64,000 nt of DNA from Variovorax sp. J22G73 (GCF_030317035.1 NZ_JASZYK010000002.1:868001-932000); one strand, 5' to 3'. Positions 1 to 8,655 are shown, numbered from the stretch's first letter. The notes: generated by a model from the letters alone, not told the origin. Numbers and translations are program-made.

Positions 1-117
1 GTCGCCGAGGTTCAGGCTGTCATAGCGGCCCAGCGACACCCCGCCGTGGCGCGTGGTGCACACGGCGCGCACGTTCGCCGGCGCGGGCCAGTCGGGCACC
101 AGCCAATGCGCGTCCAT
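1..117 (-). CDS. pgeF: Peptidoglycan editing factor PgeF / YfiH-family (5' part only)
   Basis: This is the first 39 codons of a gene that runs off the left edge. The N-terminus reads MDAHWLVPDWPAPANV followed by RAVCTTRHGGVS and YDSLNLGD, the hallmark opening of the YfiH/LACC1 family (multicopper-oxidase-like fold; purine nucleoside phosphorylase activity and peptidoglycan precursor editing are reported for members). The ATG lies 14 bp after the maiA stop with GAAGG just upstream, so it is probably cotranscribed with maiA. The catalytic His/Cys residues would lie outside the window and cannot be checked. Confidence 0.8.
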   Translation of the reverse strand, partial: MDAHWLVPDWPAPANVRAVCTTRHGGVSLGRYDSLNLGD

Positions 118-131
118 CGCCTTCACCCTGC

Positions 132-770
132 TCAGGCTTCCGCGTCGGGCGACTGCGAAGGCTGCGCGCGCTGGAAGGCGTCGAGCTCCATGCAGGCCTC
201 GAAGGCGGCCATGCTGCGCGGCAGGCCGCTGAAGTCGCAGTCGAAGCGGCGGCCGTTGAACACCTGGGGCACCAGGCAGCAGTCGGCCAGCGTGGGCGTG
301 TTGCCGTAGCAGAAGGTGCCGCCGGGGTGCTGCGCCAGCTGGCGCTCGAAGGCCAGCATGCCGTCGCGCACCCAGTGGCGGTACCAGGCGTTCTTGGCCT
401 CGTCGTCGAGCTTCAGGTCCTTCACCAGGTACTTGAGCACGCGCAGGTTGTTCAGCGGATGGATCTCGCAGGCAATGGACTGCGCCAGCGCGCGCACATG
501 GGCGCGGCCCACCGGGTCGCTCGGCAGCAGCGGCGGCTCGGGGTGCGTCTCGTCGAGGTATTCCATGATGGCCAGCGACTGCGAGAAGCGCTCGCCCTCG
601 TCTTCCAGCAGCGGCACCAGCATATCGGCCGAGAGCGCGGAGTAAGGGCCGGTGCGGTGTTCGCCGCGCGCGATGTGCACGGGAACGTATTCGTAGTCGA
701 GCCCCTTCAGGTTGAGCGCGATGCGCACGCGGAACGAGGAGGAGGAGCGGAAATAGTTATGCAGCTTCAT
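132..770 (-). CDS. maiA: Maleylacetoacetate/maleylpyruvate isomerase (GST zeta class)
   Basis: The 212-residue protein has the zeta-class glutathione S-transferase architecture: thioredoxin-fold N-domain opening MKLHNYFRSSSSFRVRIALN with the glutathione-activating Ser/Arg cluster (residues 9-15), and an all-helical C-domain. The family isomerises maleylacetoacetate (tyrosine/homogentisate route) or maleylpyruvate (gentisate route) with glutathione as cofactor. I chose the internal ATG at 770 because family members begin exactly there; the open frame extends 14 codons further with no family-like sequence. It is followed by pgeF. A fumarylacetoacetate-hydrolase-family gene lies 1.2 kb away on the other strand, which fits an aromatic ring-cleavage tail. 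Which of the two isomer substrates is used cannot be decided here. Confidence 0.88.
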   Translation of the reverse strand: MKLHNYFRSSSSFRVRIALNLKGLDYEYVPVHIARGEHRTGPYSALSADMLVPLLEDEGERFSQSLAIMEYLDETHPEPPLLPSDPVGRAHVRALAQSIACEIHPLNNLRVLKYLVKDLKLDDEAKNAWYRHWVRDGMLAFERQLAQHPGGTFCYGNTPTLADCCLVPQVFNGRRFDCDFSGLPRSMAAFEACMELDAFQRAQPSQSPDAEA

Positions 771-815
771 GATTTTTCCAAGGATAGCGCCGTCGCGCGC
801 CGGCTTCGGCAAGGG

Positions 816-851
816 GTTTCAGCAGGTGTTTCAGCAGGTGTTGCTACAGGT
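816..851. repeat. Three 12-bp tandem repeats in the maiA leader
   Basis: Two identical copies of GTTTCAGCAGGT (816-827, 828-839) are followed by a diverged third, GTTGCTACAGGT (840-851). The array fills most of the space between the TPR gene stop (856) and the maiA start (770), so it is transcribed into the maiA leader if the two genes are cotranscribed. No function is evident. Confidence 0.7.
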
Positions 852-855
852 TTTT

Positions 856-1773
856 TCAGGACCGCGGCGCGGCCTCCAGCACGCAGCGGAAGCCGTCCAG
901 CTCGGCCTTCGGCGCGGTGGCGGCCCGCCATTCGTCGAGCACGCGGCGCGCGGCCGCCTCCTCGCGCGCGGCGATGCCCAGGCGCCACGGCCCGAGCGCA
1001 CCGGGCGCCTCGTCGGCCCCGTGGTTGTGCTTGCCCTCGCCGAACGGGCGCCCTTCGGAGCAGGCGCGGCACAGCACCTCCATGCTGTCGGTCCAGTTCT
1101 CGGCGAAGGCGTCCACCGCCTTGAAGCGCTCGACCAGCGCCTCGATGTCCTGCGCGCTCGCGCCTTCCACCGACACCTCGTAGGTCGCGTAGGCCGAGGG
1201 CGTGATCAGCTCCAGCGCGTCGAACACCGGCACCTCGCGCTCGCCGCGCAGGCGGTAGCCGTTGGCCGCGCCGTCGTGCAGCACCAGGTCGCCGTAGCGG
1301 TGGCCGCAGGCCGGCGTGGGCACGTTGCGCAAGATGGCGCGCGCCGGGTCGATGCGGTCGGCCCAGACCACCTCGGTGCCCTCGTCGCCGTGCACGCGAA
1401 TGGGCGTGAGGCCGACGAAGTAGTCGACCGGCCCCTCGCCGTCGGGAATGCCGATGCCGTATTGCCGCCAGGCGCGCCGCGCCGTGGCCCAGTCGCCCAG
1501 CGCGGTGGCCGCGATGCCCAGGTTCCACAGCGCGCCTTCGTTGCCCGGCTCGCACTGCACGGCGCGGGCGTTGGCCTGCAGCGAGGCGGCCCAGTCGCCG
1601 CGGTACTTGTGGATGAGGCCGGCGTTGTACCAGGGCGCGGCCCAGCGCGGATGCACGGCGCTGGCCTGGGCGTAGGCCTGGAGGGCGCCGTCCTGGTCGC
1701 CTTCATCGTCGCGCTGGCGACCGAGTTCGTTGAGGGCGTTGGCTTTGCCGGCTTTGCCGATTCGAAGGGGCAT
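856..1773 (-). CDS. Tetratricopeptide-repeat protein
   Basis: This is a 305-residue protein without signal peptide. Residues ~10-115 form about three TPR units (for example NALNELGRQRDDEGDQDGAL, then PWYNAGLIHKYRGDWAASL and ALWNLGIAATALGDWATA), followed by a ~190-residue C-terminal domain rich in acidic and aromatic residues that I do not recognise. TPRs mediate protein-protein contacts; the partner is unknown. The ATG at 1773 (MPLRIGKAGKANALNEL) was preferred because the open frame upstream is low-complexity and overlaps the divergent FAH promoter. maiA follows 85 bp downstream on the same strand, so the two may be cotranscribed. Confidence 0.8.
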   Translation of the reverse strand: MPLRIGKAGKANALNELGRQRDDEGDQDGALQAYAQASAVHPRWAAPWYNAGLIHKYRGDWAASLQANARAVQCEPGNEGALWNLGIAATALGDWATARRAWRQYGIGIPDGEGPVDYFVGLTPIRVHGDEGTEVVWADRIDPARAILRNVPTPACGHRYGDLVLHDGAANGYRLRGEREVPVFDALELITPSAYATYEVSVEGASAQDIEALVERFKAVDAFAENWTDSMEVLCRACSEGRPFGEGKHNHGADEAPGALGPWRLGIAAREEAAARRVLDEWRAATAPKAELDGFRCVLEAAPRS

Positions 1774-1936
1774 GGTGAAACGGGGAATTACGAAGGACAG
1801 CGGAAAACACGAAGGCCCGATATTGTGAGCGCCCCGGCCATGCCGGCAGTTGCTCTCACCCCCGCCGGCAACCGGCGCGGGCCTCTGGCACACTGCCGGC
1901 TTCCCCTTAGGTTTCGCTGAAAAAGGACACGTCGCC

Positions 1937-2638
1937 ATGGCTTCCGAGTTTGTCTTCGCCCCGCCCGCCACCGTTTCGGTTCCCGTGGCCGGCCAGCCCG
2001 CCCGCTTTCCGGTGCACCGCATCTACTGCGTGGGCCGCAACTACGAAGATCACGCCAAGGAAATGGGCTTCACCGGCCGCGAGCCGCCCTTCTTCTTCAT
2101 GAAGCCGGCCGACGCGCTGGTGGTGGTCGATGCCGGCCAGACCGGCACCATGGCCTACCCCTCGCTCACCAAGAACCTGCACCACGAGATCGAGCTCGTC
2201 GTGGCCATCGGCACCGGCGGCAAGAACATCAAAGCGGCCGACGCGCACAAGCACGTGTACGGCTACGCGGTCGGCCTGGACATGACGCGCCGCGACCTGC
2301 AGAACGACATGAAGAAGCAGGGCCGCCCCTGGGACATCGGCAAGAGCTTCGAACAAAGCGCGCCCATCGGCCCCATCGTGCCCGTGGCGCAGGCCGGCGA
2401 GGCCGAAAAGGCCGAAATCTCGGTGCAGGTGAACGGCACCGACCGCCAGCGCAGCAACGTGAGCAAGCTGATCTGGAACGTGGCCGAAACCATCGAGCAC
2501 CTGTCGGCCGCCTGGGAGCTGCAGCCCGGCGACCTGATCTTCACCGGCACGCCCGAAGGCGTGGCCGCCGTGGTGGCGGGCGACACGCTGGTGGGCGAGG
2601 TCGCGGGCCTGCCCACGCTGACCGTCAAGATCGTCTGA
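1937..2638 (+). CDS. Fumarylacetoacetate hydrolase-family protein (fumarylpyruvate hydrolase-like)
   Basis: The 233-residue protein matches the single-domain FAH family. It has the entry motif [17 protein letters not shown], the metal-binding acidic triad region [10 protein letters not shown] (two Glu) and [10 protein letters not shown] (Asp), and the family-typical [10 protein letters not shown] near the C-terminus. The short length resembles fumarylpyruvate hydrolases and acylpyruvases rather than the ~420-residue fumarylacetoacetases. The start ATG at 1937 has AAAAAGGA upstream. Together with the nearby maiA-type isomerase it suggests the last steps of a gentisate- or homogentisate-type ring-cleavage pathway, but no dioxygenase is in view. 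The Nudix gene follows after 17 bp. Confidence 0.85.
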   Translation: MASEFVFAPPATVSVPVAGQPARFPVHRIYCVGRNYEDHAKEMGFTGREPPFFFMKPADALVVVDAGQTGTMAYPSLTKNLHHEIELVVAIGTGGKNIKAADAHKHVYGYAVGLDMTRRDLQNDMKKQGRPWDIGKSFEQSAPIGPIVPVAQAGEAEKAEISVQVNGTDRQRSNVSKLIWNVAETIEHLSAAWELQPGDLIFTGTPEGVAAVVAGDTLVGEVAGLPTLTVKIV

Positions 2639-2655
2639 AGACGGCGGCCGGTTCC

Positions 2656-3207
2656 ATGCTCCTGCGCGTACCCATCAAGCATTGCAAGAACTGCGGCACC
2701 GCGGTGGTCTACCGCGTGCCGGACGACGGCGACACCAAGCAGCGCGCCGTCTGCCCGGCCTGCCACACCATCCACTACGAGAACCCGCTGAACGTGGTCG
2801 GCACCATTCCTGTGCTGGGCGACAAGGTGTTGCTGTGCAAGCGCAACATCGAGCCGCGCTGGGGCAAGTGGACGCTGCCGGCCGGCTTCATGGAGCTCGA
2901 GGAAAGCACCGCCCAGGGCGCGGCCCGCGAGACCGACGAAGAGGCCGGCGCCCACTACGAAATGGAGGGGCTCTTCTCCGTCATCAGCGTGGTGCGCGTG
3001 GGCCAGGTGCACCTGTTCTACCGGGCGCGGCTGCTCGACGACAAGTTCGACCCCGGCCACGAAACCATCGAGGCGAAGCTGTTCACGGAAGAAGAAATTC
3101 CCTGGGACGAGATCGCCTTTCGCACGGTGCGCGAAACCCTCGAGCGCTATTTCGAGGACCGCCGCCGCGGCAGCTTCGACCGCGTGCACGCCTTCGACAT
3201 CATCTGA
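2656..3207 (+). CDS. Nudix hydrolase with N-terminal zinc ribbon
   Basis: The protein has 183 residues. A zinc ribbon is formed by Cys10/Cys13 and Cys33/Cys36 (CKNC...CPAC), followed by a Nudix domain with a perfect Nudix box: G77 x5 E83 x7 R91 E92 x2 E95 E96 x G98. The Nudix family cleaves nucleoside diphosphates linked to another moiety; the zinc-ribbon arrangement recalls NudC-like NADH/NAD-cap pyrophosphatases, but the protein is shorter and the NudC-specific motif after the box is not seen, so the substrate is open. It lies 17 bp after the FAH-family gene and may be translated from the same message. Its stop codon falls in a 13-bp tandem duplication. Confidence 0.88.
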   Translation: MLLRVPIKHCKNCGTAVVYRVPDDGDTKQRAVCPACHTIHYENPLNVVGTIPVLGDKVLLCKRNIEPRWGKWTLPAGFMELEESTAQGAARETDEEAGAHYEMEGLFSVISVVRVGQVHLFYRARLLDDKFDPGHETIEAKLFTEEEIPWDEIAFRTVRETLERYFEDRRRGSFDRVHAFDII

Positions 3208-3230
3208 TCGCTTTTTTTGATCGCTTTCTT
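3205..3230 (+). repeat. 13-bp tandem duplication over the Nudix stop codon
   Basis: TGATCGCTTTTTT (3205-3217) is followed directly by TGATCGCTTTCTT (3218-3230), with one mismatch. The first copy begins with the TGA stop of the Nudix gene. It looks like a slippage duplication. The T7 run is not preceded by a hairpin, so it is not an intrinsic terminator. Confidence 0.75.
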
Positions 3231-3248
3231 ACACCTGCCTCCTTCCAC

Positions 3249-3731
3249 ATGACACACCGCTCCCCACTGCTTCGCGCCCTCCTCGGCTTCGGCTTCGCCC
3301 TGGCCGCCACGGCGCAGGCGGAAACGGTGGGCGACGTCGACACCGCGTTCAAGCTCATCGGCCCCGACCACAAGATCGTGGTCGAGGCCTACGACGACCC
3401 CAAGGTCACGGGCGTGACCTGCTATGTGTCGCGCGCCAAGACCGGCGGCATCAAGGGCGCGGTCGGGCTGGCGGAGGACAAGGCCGAGGCCTCCATCGCC
3501 TGCCGCCAGGTCGGCCCGGTGACCGTCACGCAGCCGCTGCCCAAGCGCGAAGAGGTGTACAGCGAGCGGCTGTCGATCCTGTTCAAGCGCCTGCGCGTGG
3601 TGCGCATGGTCGATGCCAAGCGCAACACGCTGGTCTACCTGACCTACTCCGACCTGCTGATCGACGGCTCGCCCAAGAACAGCATCACCGCGGTGCCCAT
3701 CGACCGCGGCACGCCGATTCCGCTCAAGTAG
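3249..3731 (+). CDS. creA: CreA-family periplasmic protein
   Basis: This is a 160-residue protein with a signal peptide ([20 protein letters not shown], cleavage near TAQA-ETVG). The mature part begins [29 protein letters not shown] and contains [23 protein letters not shown] and [18 protein letters not shown], the conserved blocks of the CreA family, which includes E. coli CreA, encoded beside creBCD. The biochemical function of the family is unknown. The two Cys in the conserved blocks probably form a disulfide. The ATG at 3249 gives a full-length signal sequence. Downstream (3750-3773) lies a 12-bp repeat of the type CCGAGCCCGAAC without a recognisable gene. Confidence 0.85.
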   Translation: MTHRSPLLRALLGFGFALAATAQAETVGDVDTAFKLIGPDHKIVVEAYDDPKVTGVTCYVSRAKTGGIKGAVGLAEDKAEASIACRQVGPVTVTQPLPKREEVYSERLSILFKRLRVVRMVDAKRNTLVYLTYSDLLIDGSPKNSITAVPIDRGTPIPLK

Positions 3732-3943
3732 CGCCAGAGCCGGCGGCGTCCGAGCCCGAACCCGAGCCCGAACCGGCGCCGAAGGCGGCGCGCCACGGCC
3801 CGCCGCTTCAATCACCCCTTCGCCGCCGGTTTCTCTCGCTTTGTAAGCCGTCGCGTTGGTTTGCTAGCATTCGCCACCCTGGCCCGCCCCGGCAAGCCCG
3901 GCCGCAGGAACCCTCCGCAACGAATCCGTTCCCCCACAGCGCC

Positions 3944-4450
3944 ATGCACCTTCAGACTTTTGTTTCCCGTACCGCCGCCCTGGCGCTGGTTGCCCTGGGC
4001 CTCGCGGCCTGCACGACGACCGAACTCAACACGCCGCGCACGGCCCCGGCGGTCACGCCGCCGGTGCAGCGCCCGGCCGCGCTGTTCGTGCGCCCCGCCG
4101 CCGGCGCCACCATCGCGCGCTTCGACGGCGTGCGCATCAAGGGCATCGACATCGCCGGCAACCTGGGCGACCCCGTGGTGTCCTCGGCCGACGGCCGCAT
4201 CGTGTACGTGGGCGGCGAACTGCCGGCCTACGGCAACATGATCATCGTGAAGCACAACGAGACCTACCTGACCGCCTACGCGCACCTGCAGACCATCCTC
4301 GTGAAGGAGAACCAGGTGGTGCGCCAGGGCGAGAAGATCGGCGAAATGGGCAAGAGCAACACCGACCGCGTGAAGCTGCGCTTCGAGATCCGCAAGAACG
4401 GCACCGCCGTGAACCCCGAGCCGTACCTCAACGGCTTGCTGCAGCAGTAA
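3944..4450 (+). CDS. Degenerate LytM/M23-domain lipoprotein (NlpD/EnvC-like, probably catalytically inactive)
   Basis: This is a 168-residue lipoprotein: lipobox LGLAAC with Cys23, a short Pro/Ala-rich linker, then an M23 (LytM) fold from about residue 50 (GVRIKGIDIAGNLGDPVVSS, YGNMIIVKHNETYLTAYAHL, QGEKIGEMG, LRFEIRKNG, VNPEPYL). In active M23 peptidases zinc is held by an H-x3-D motif and an HxH motif; here the first His is replaced (IKGIDIAG), and LRFEIR stands where HLHFEIR would be. That pattern is typical of NlpD/EnvC-type factors that activate cell-wall amidases rather than cut peptidoglycan. The usual LysM domain is absent. A strong terminator follows at 4475-4508. Confidence 0.85.
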   Translation: MHLQTFVSRTAALALVALGLAACTTTELNTPRTAPAVTPPVQRPAALFVRPAAGATIARFDGVRIKGIDIAGNLGDPVVSSADGRIVYVGGELPAYGNMIIVKHNETYLTAYAHLQTILVKENQVVRQGEKIGEMGKSNTDRVKLRFEIRKNGTAVNPEPYLNGLLQQ

Positions 4451-4474
4451 CCGCCCTCCCTGCTCGCACCCAAG

Positions 4475-4508
4475 AAAAAAGCCCCATCTCTGGGGCTTTT
4501 CTTTTTTT
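4475..4508 (+). terminator. Rho-independent terminator after the LytM lipoprotein gene
   Basis: Stem GCCCC (4481-4485) pairs with GGGGC (4492-4496) around a 6-nt loop. The stem is extended by A-U pairs from the flanking A6 (4475-4480) and T4 (4497-4500), and followed by a further T7 run (4502-4508). The A/T symmetry lets it work in both directions, which suits the convergent minus-strand gene ending at 4547. Confidence 0.9.
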
Positions 4509-4546
4509 GCCTGGCACGGCGCCGTCGTGCGCCTGTGGCCCAGCGC

Positions 4547-6451
4547 TCAGTCCTGCCGGCGCAGCACCAGCTGGCGCCAGTTGGCGTCGCGCGTGCTCAC
4601 GAACATGTAGCGGAACAACTGGCCCGACACGGCGGGCAGGCCGAACGTCTTCGACGCGGCGCCCGCGCTCGAGGGCGCGACGTCTGCCTGGTCTTCCACG
4701 CGCTCGGTGCCGTTGAACAGGCTCAGGTAGAACTCCGCCGCGAAGCCGGGGTTCAGCCCCGTGGCATTGATCGCGAAGTCGCCGCCGCCGTTGTAGGAAG
4801 ACAGTGCGGCCGAGGTGGTCACGCTCGGAAACGCGGCGGCAGTGGCTTCGGCAAGCGTCAAGGCACGCCCGTGCAGGCGTTGCGTGTACTGGATGTCGAA
4901 CGTGCTGCTGGTGATCTTGGCGATGGCGCCGCCGCTGGTGTAAGCCGTGAAGGTGTACTCGGGCGTGGCGGGCAGCGCGGCGATGGCGCTGTCGGCCAGG
5001 CCCGCGGAAGCGATGCCGCTGCAGTTGGAGGCCAGGTAGTAGTAGTTGCTGCCGTCGCCACCGGCAATGGGCCAGAAGCCACTGGTCTGCGGCCGCACGT
5101 GGCGCACGCCGGCAGGCGGCAAGCCCGGGCCGGTCACGACCACGGCGACGGCTGCATTGCTGTTGCCTGGATTGACGTCCTGGATGGAGAACTGCAGGCC
5201 CGTGCTCACACAGCCGCTGGCGCCGTCCTTCACCGCGTGCGCATGCGCATCGATGTCCAGCACGCGTCCGTCACCGCGCAGGCGCCATACGCCGTCGGTG
5301 CCCTTCACGATCTGCACGTTCTGGTTGTTGCTGAAGGCCACGCCGTTCTTGTCGCGGTGGGTGAACTCGACGTAGGCGCGCGGGTTGGTGTTGTCCGCGT
5401 CGATGGTGTAGTTGATCCGCTGGATCACCACGTCCGTGAAGCTGGCGCCCACCAGGTTGACATCGGCGGCCGTTTCGGTGGTGAACTGGGCTGCCGTCTG
5501 GTCGGCAAAACGGAAGTTGTAGCCGCTGGTGGTCGTGTCCGACAGCAGCGGCAGCAACTCGCCCGGCGCCGGCAGGCCGTTGGCGAACTTGCCCACGAAG
5601 TCCGACAGCACCTTGCGGATGGCCACGATGTCGTCGGCCGCGGTGCTCAGCCCGTTACCGCTCAGCGGCGTGGTGCCGGCGTCCTGCGCGGCCTTCACGG
5701 CCAGGTCGTCGGTGATCTGCTGCTGCGTGACGATGTTGGTGATGGTGGCCACGTTGGTCACCGGGTCCACGCTCACGCGCAGCACGTCGAGCGCCTTGTC
5801 CAGCGCGCTCGACAGCGGCGTGAAGGCGGTGCGCAGCAGGTCGATGCTCGCGTCCACGCCCATCGCCTGCAGCACCGGCAGCAGCTTGGCCTTCAGCGCG
5901 TCCGACTCGGCCTTGAGCTGCTCGGGCGACACGCCGGCGAAATCGCCGCTGTCGAAATACTGGTCGGCCAGGCGGCCGGCGATGTTCGCCACCACCAGGT
6001 CGGTCAGCGGCGTGATGTTGATGGTGCCGTTGGCGTCGGCGGCGGTCGCGGCCGAATGGATGACCGTGCGCTGGCCGCCCACCGTGCCTTCGGCGCGGAA
6101 GACGAAGGGGCCGGTCATGCCGGTCACGTCGATGTCGTAGTGGCCGTCCACCAGCGGCACGGTCTTGGTCGCGCCCTTGGCGTCCTTGACGGTGACGTTG
6201 CCCGACAGCGGCAGGCCGGCCGCGGCCGTGCCCGAGAACTTCGCTTCGGTGACGACGACAGGCGGGTCGGACGCCGGCGGATTGGTCGCGGGCGGGTTAC
6301 CCCCCGCCACGGGGAAACCGGCAAACCCGCCACCGCCGCCTCCCCCGCCGCCGCAAGCGGCCAGCGAGACCAGGAGCGCCACCGCGCAGGCGGAGCGCGT
6401 CGTCTTGAAGAACGAATGGGGGACAGCCGGGGTTGCAGAGTTTGTTGTCAT
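4547..6451 (-). CDS. Large poly-glycine lipoprotein of unknown function
   Basis: This is a 634-residue outer-membrane lipoprotein candidate: signal peptide with lipobox SLAAC followed immediately by a run of nine glycines and a Pro/Asn-rich spacer, a style common for surface lipoproteins of Comamonadaceae. Residues ~65-130 look like a carboxypeptidase-regulatory/Ig-like beta domain (FSGTAAAGLPLSGNVTVKD). The rest is Ala/Thr/Asp-rich and gives no recognisable enzyme motif. Two cysteines in the C-terminal half (GCVST and SNCSG) may form a disulfide. It is monocistronic and convergent with the LytM gene. An inverted repeat sits 54 bp upstream of its start. I cannot assign a function. Confidence 0.8.
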   Translation of the reverse strand: MTTNSATPAVPHSFFKTTRSACAVALLVSLAACGGGGGGGGGFAGFPVAGGNPPATNPPASDPPVVVTEAKFSGTAAAGLPLSGNVTVKDAKGATKTVPLVDGHYDIDVTGMTGPFVFRAEGTVGGQRTVIHSAATAADANGTINITPLTDLVVANIAGRLADQYFDSGDFAGVSPEQLKAESDALKAKLLPVLQAMGVDASIDLLRTAFTPLSSALDKALDVLRVSVDPVTNVATITNIVTQQQITDDLAVKAAQDAGTTPLSGNGLSTAADDIVAIRKVLSDFVGKFANGLPAPGELLPLLSDTTTSGYNFRFADQTAAQFTTETAADVNLVGASFTDVVIQRINYTIDADNTNPRAYVEFTHRDKNGVAFSNNQNVQIVKGTDGVWRLRGDGRVLDIDAHAHAVKDGASGCVSTGLQFSIQDVNPGNSNAAVAVVVTGPGLPPAGVRHVRPQTSGFWPIAGGDGSNYYYLASNCSGIASAGLADSAIAALPATPEYTFTAYTSGGAIAKITSSTFDIQYTQRLHGRALTLAEATAAAFPSVTTSAALSSYNGGGDFAINATGLNPGFAAEFYLSLFNGTERVEDQADVAPSSAGAASKTFGLPAVSGQLFRYMFVSTRDANWRQLVLRRQD

Positions 6452-6505
6452 GGATGTTCGGGGGAAGAAGGGGCCTAGGGGCTTGGGGAGTTAACAAAAG
6501 AATCA

Positions 6506-6520
6506 ACTCGTAACACGAGT
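6506..6520. promoter_or_regulatory. Inverted repeat upstream of the poly-Gly lipoprotein gene
   Basis: ACTCGT (6506-6511) and ACGAGT (6515-6520) form a perfect 6-bp inverted repeat with a 3-bp centre. The symmetry extends imperfectly outwards (AAAGAAT...CAA on the left, TTG..AATTCTT on the right). It lies 55-69 bp upstream of the minus-strand ATG at 6451 in an AT-rich patch, a plausible operator or promoter region. Confidence 0.4.
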
Positions 6521-6637
6521 GTTGCAATTCTTCTGTGCCCCTCGTTCCCCCGCCATCCTGTGTTTAGAGGATGCGAGCCGCTCGCCGTTATGTCTTTGGT
6601 CCTCACAAGGACCTGACGGCTCCCTCCCCGCCCCACC

Positions 6638-8323
6638 CTAGAGCAGGCTCTCCGGCACCAGCGGCGCCAGCAGGTTCAACCGCCAGCGCGCCCAGAAATC
6701 GGTCTCCGGCTCCTGGTGCAGGATGGTGTCGGCCGCGTCGCCCGAGGCCGGGCTCACCCATTCGATGGCGCCCGAGGGCCCCAGCTGCAGCTGGTACGCC
6801 CCGTCCAGCCGCATGAAGCCGACCAGGCTGGTGAGCTGCTGCGCGAGCTGCGGGCTGAAGATGAAGATGCCGACCTCGGTGTTGTGCAGCATGGAGCGCG
6901 GGTCGAAGTTCATCGAGCCGATGAACACCGTGCTGCGGTCGATCACCGCCGACTTGCCGTGCAGCCGCCCGCTGGCCGAGCCGTACATGCCGAAGCGCTT
7001 GGTCTGCTCCACCCGCTTGGGGCTCAGCTCGTACAGCTCCACGCCCAGGCGCAGCATGTCGGCGCGGTAGCGGCGGTAGCCGATGTGCACCAGCGACTCG
7101 TCGGTGGCCGCCAGCGAATTGATGACGATGGTGTAGCTCACGCCGTTGCCGCGCACCAGGCGAATCGTTTCCATGCCGCCGCGCCCCGGAATCAGGTACG
7201 GCGTGGTCTGCACGATTTCGTTCTGAGCGCCGCGCAGGTAGCGGCGCACGTTGTAGAGCACGCTGTCGTTCGCCTCGTCGGCCGGCAGGCCGCGCGCCGC
7301 CTCGGGCGCCAGCGCCTTGGCGGGCGCGTCGGCATAGGCCTCGGCGCGGGCCCACACCAGCTTCAGCGCGCCGGCGTCCAGGTCTTGCGCCAGCGGGTTG
7401 TTGCCCAGCAGGTCGGTGGACGCGGGCTCCTCGGGGTGCAGCTGGCCGGGGCCCGACGTGAGCCGGTCGAAACGCTCGCGCAGCTGCAGCGGGCTTTCGC
7501 CGGTGGGCGGCACCAGCGCGCCGATGGGGTACACGTACGGGCTGTTCCAGTACATGTCGAACAGCGACGACAGCCGCGGCACCACCGCGCCGGCGACCAG
7601 CGTGTCGATGTCGATGAAATTCGAGCCCCCGTCGCGCAGGAAGTACTCGTTGGCCATGTTGCGCCCGCCCATCACGCCGATGGTGTTGTCCACCACGTAG
7701 AGCTTGTTGTGCATGCGGCGGTGCACCCGGTCGAAGTCCAGGATCGACCAGGCCCAGCGCGTGCCGAAGCGGTCGCGCCCCGCCGGAAACGGGTTGAACA
7801 AGCGCACCTCCACGTTCGGGTGCGAGGCGAAGCTGGCGAACAGCGGGTCGGCGCCGGCCGTGTACAGGTCGTCCACCAGCAGCCGCACGCGCACGCCGCG
7901 GTCGGCCGCGTCGCGCAGGGCACGCAGCAGGTAGCGGCCGGTCTCGTCGTTCTGCACCAGGTAGTACTGCACGTCGATGGAGCGCTGCGCGCGGCGCGCG
8001 AGCTCGATGCGCGCGTGCAGCGAGAACTGCGGCATCGGCAGCAGCCGGAAGCCGCTGAGCGGTTCGCCCGGCGGCATGGCCGCCTGCACAAGGCGTCCGA
8101 GGGTGGTGTCCGCGCCGTTGGCGATGGCGGTGGACGGTGTGCGCTGCACGTCGGTGGGCAGGCCCGCGCAGCCCGCCACGCAAAACGCGGCGATGCCCAG
8201 CAGCAGCAGACCGACAAACCGGCGCAGCTGCAGCAATGACGGCAACTGCCGCCATTGCTGCTGTGGCCACTGAAGCCACTGGGCAGGCGAAATGTCGGCA
8301 GCCCGGCGGGTGGGGTTCGGCAT
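6638..8323 (-). CDS. Phospholipase D-family lipoprotein (cardiolipin synthase-like)
   Basis: The 561-residue protein carries two HKD motifs, the signature of the PLD superfamily: HNKLYVVDNTIGVMGGRN at about residue 205 and LHGKSAVIDRSTVFIGSMN at about residue 455. It starts with a hydrophobic segment ending in lipobox VAGC (Cys52), so it is probably anchored on the periplasmic face. Family members with this layout exchange phosphatidyl groups, for example forming cardiolipin; a nuclease role is less likely given the lipid anchor and length. Both catalytic His, Lys and Asp sets are intact. It stands alone, with a hypothetical gene upstream on the same strand about 100 bp away. Confidence 0.88.
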   Translation of the reverse strand: MPNPTRRAADISPAQWLQWPQQQWRQLPSLLQLRRFVGLLLLGIAAFCVAGCAGLPTDVQRTPSTAIANGADTTLGRLVQAAMPPGEPLSGFRLLPMPQFSLHARIELARRAQRSIDVQYYLVQNDETGRYLLRALRDAADRGVRVRLLVDDLYTAGADPLFASFASHPNVEVRLFNPFPAGRDRFGTRWAWSILDFDRVHRRMHNKLYVVDNTIGVMGGRNMANEYFLRDGGSNFIDIDTLVAGAVVPRLSSLFDMYWNSPYVYPIGALVPPTGESPLQLRERFDRLTSGPGQLHPEEPASTDLLGNNPLAQDLDAGALKLVWARAEAYADAPAKALAPEAARGLPADEANDSVLYNVRRYLRGAQNEIVQTTPYLIPGRGGMETIRLVRGNGVSYTIVINSLAATDESLVHIGYRRYRADMLRLGVELYELSPKRVEQTKRFGMYGSASGRLHGKSAVIDRSTVFIGSMNFDPRSMLHNTEVGIFIFSPQLAQQLTSLVGFMRLDGAYQLQLGPSGAIEWVSPASGDAADTILHQEPETDFWARWRLNLLAPLVPESLL

Positions 8324-8424
8324 GGGAGCGGGGGGGTGGAAAGAAGGCTTGAAGCGCGCGGCCCGGAAAGCTCGCGGTTTCTACCACGAGCCCCGCCAAC
8401 GCGCTGCCCCGCCGCGCGAGAACT

Positions 8425-8655
8425 TCAGTGCCCGCGCCCCGGCCCCCACTGCCGCACGAAATGATCGGCCCGCAGCGTGGCGCGCTCCACCGCCGAGTCC
8501 CACGACAGCTGCTGCGTGATCACCAGCGCGCAGCGCGGAATGCCGCGCAGGCTCAGCTCGCAAATGCCGGCGTAGGTGCCGCTCGGGGTTCGCATGAGCT
8601 CGATCCAGCCCGTCCAGCCTTCTGGAACGCTGAGAGCGAGGCGGGTGCTGTCCAC
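8425..8655 (-). CDS. Small hypothetical protein
   Basis: This is a 76-residue protein with a GTG start at 8655 and no signal or membrane segment. The sequence has a normal globular composition with several Trp (GWTGWIELM, SWDSAVERA, VRQWGPG) and reads like a compact alpha/beta domain rather than a shadow frame. I do not recognise the family. There is no in-frame ATG, and the start choice rests only on the first GTG after an upstream stop. It precedes the PLD lipoprotein gene in the same direction. Confidence 0.5.
   Translation of the reverse strand: MDSTRLALSVPEGWTGWIELMRTPSGTYAGICELSLRGIPRCALVITQQLSWDSAVERATLRADHFVRQWGPGRGH

Noticed and set aside
3750..3773. CCGAGCCCGAAC repeat that would encode a Glu-Pro tail
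   Set aside because: It lies after the creA stop in a different frame with no start codon or ribosome site; treated as non-coding repeat.
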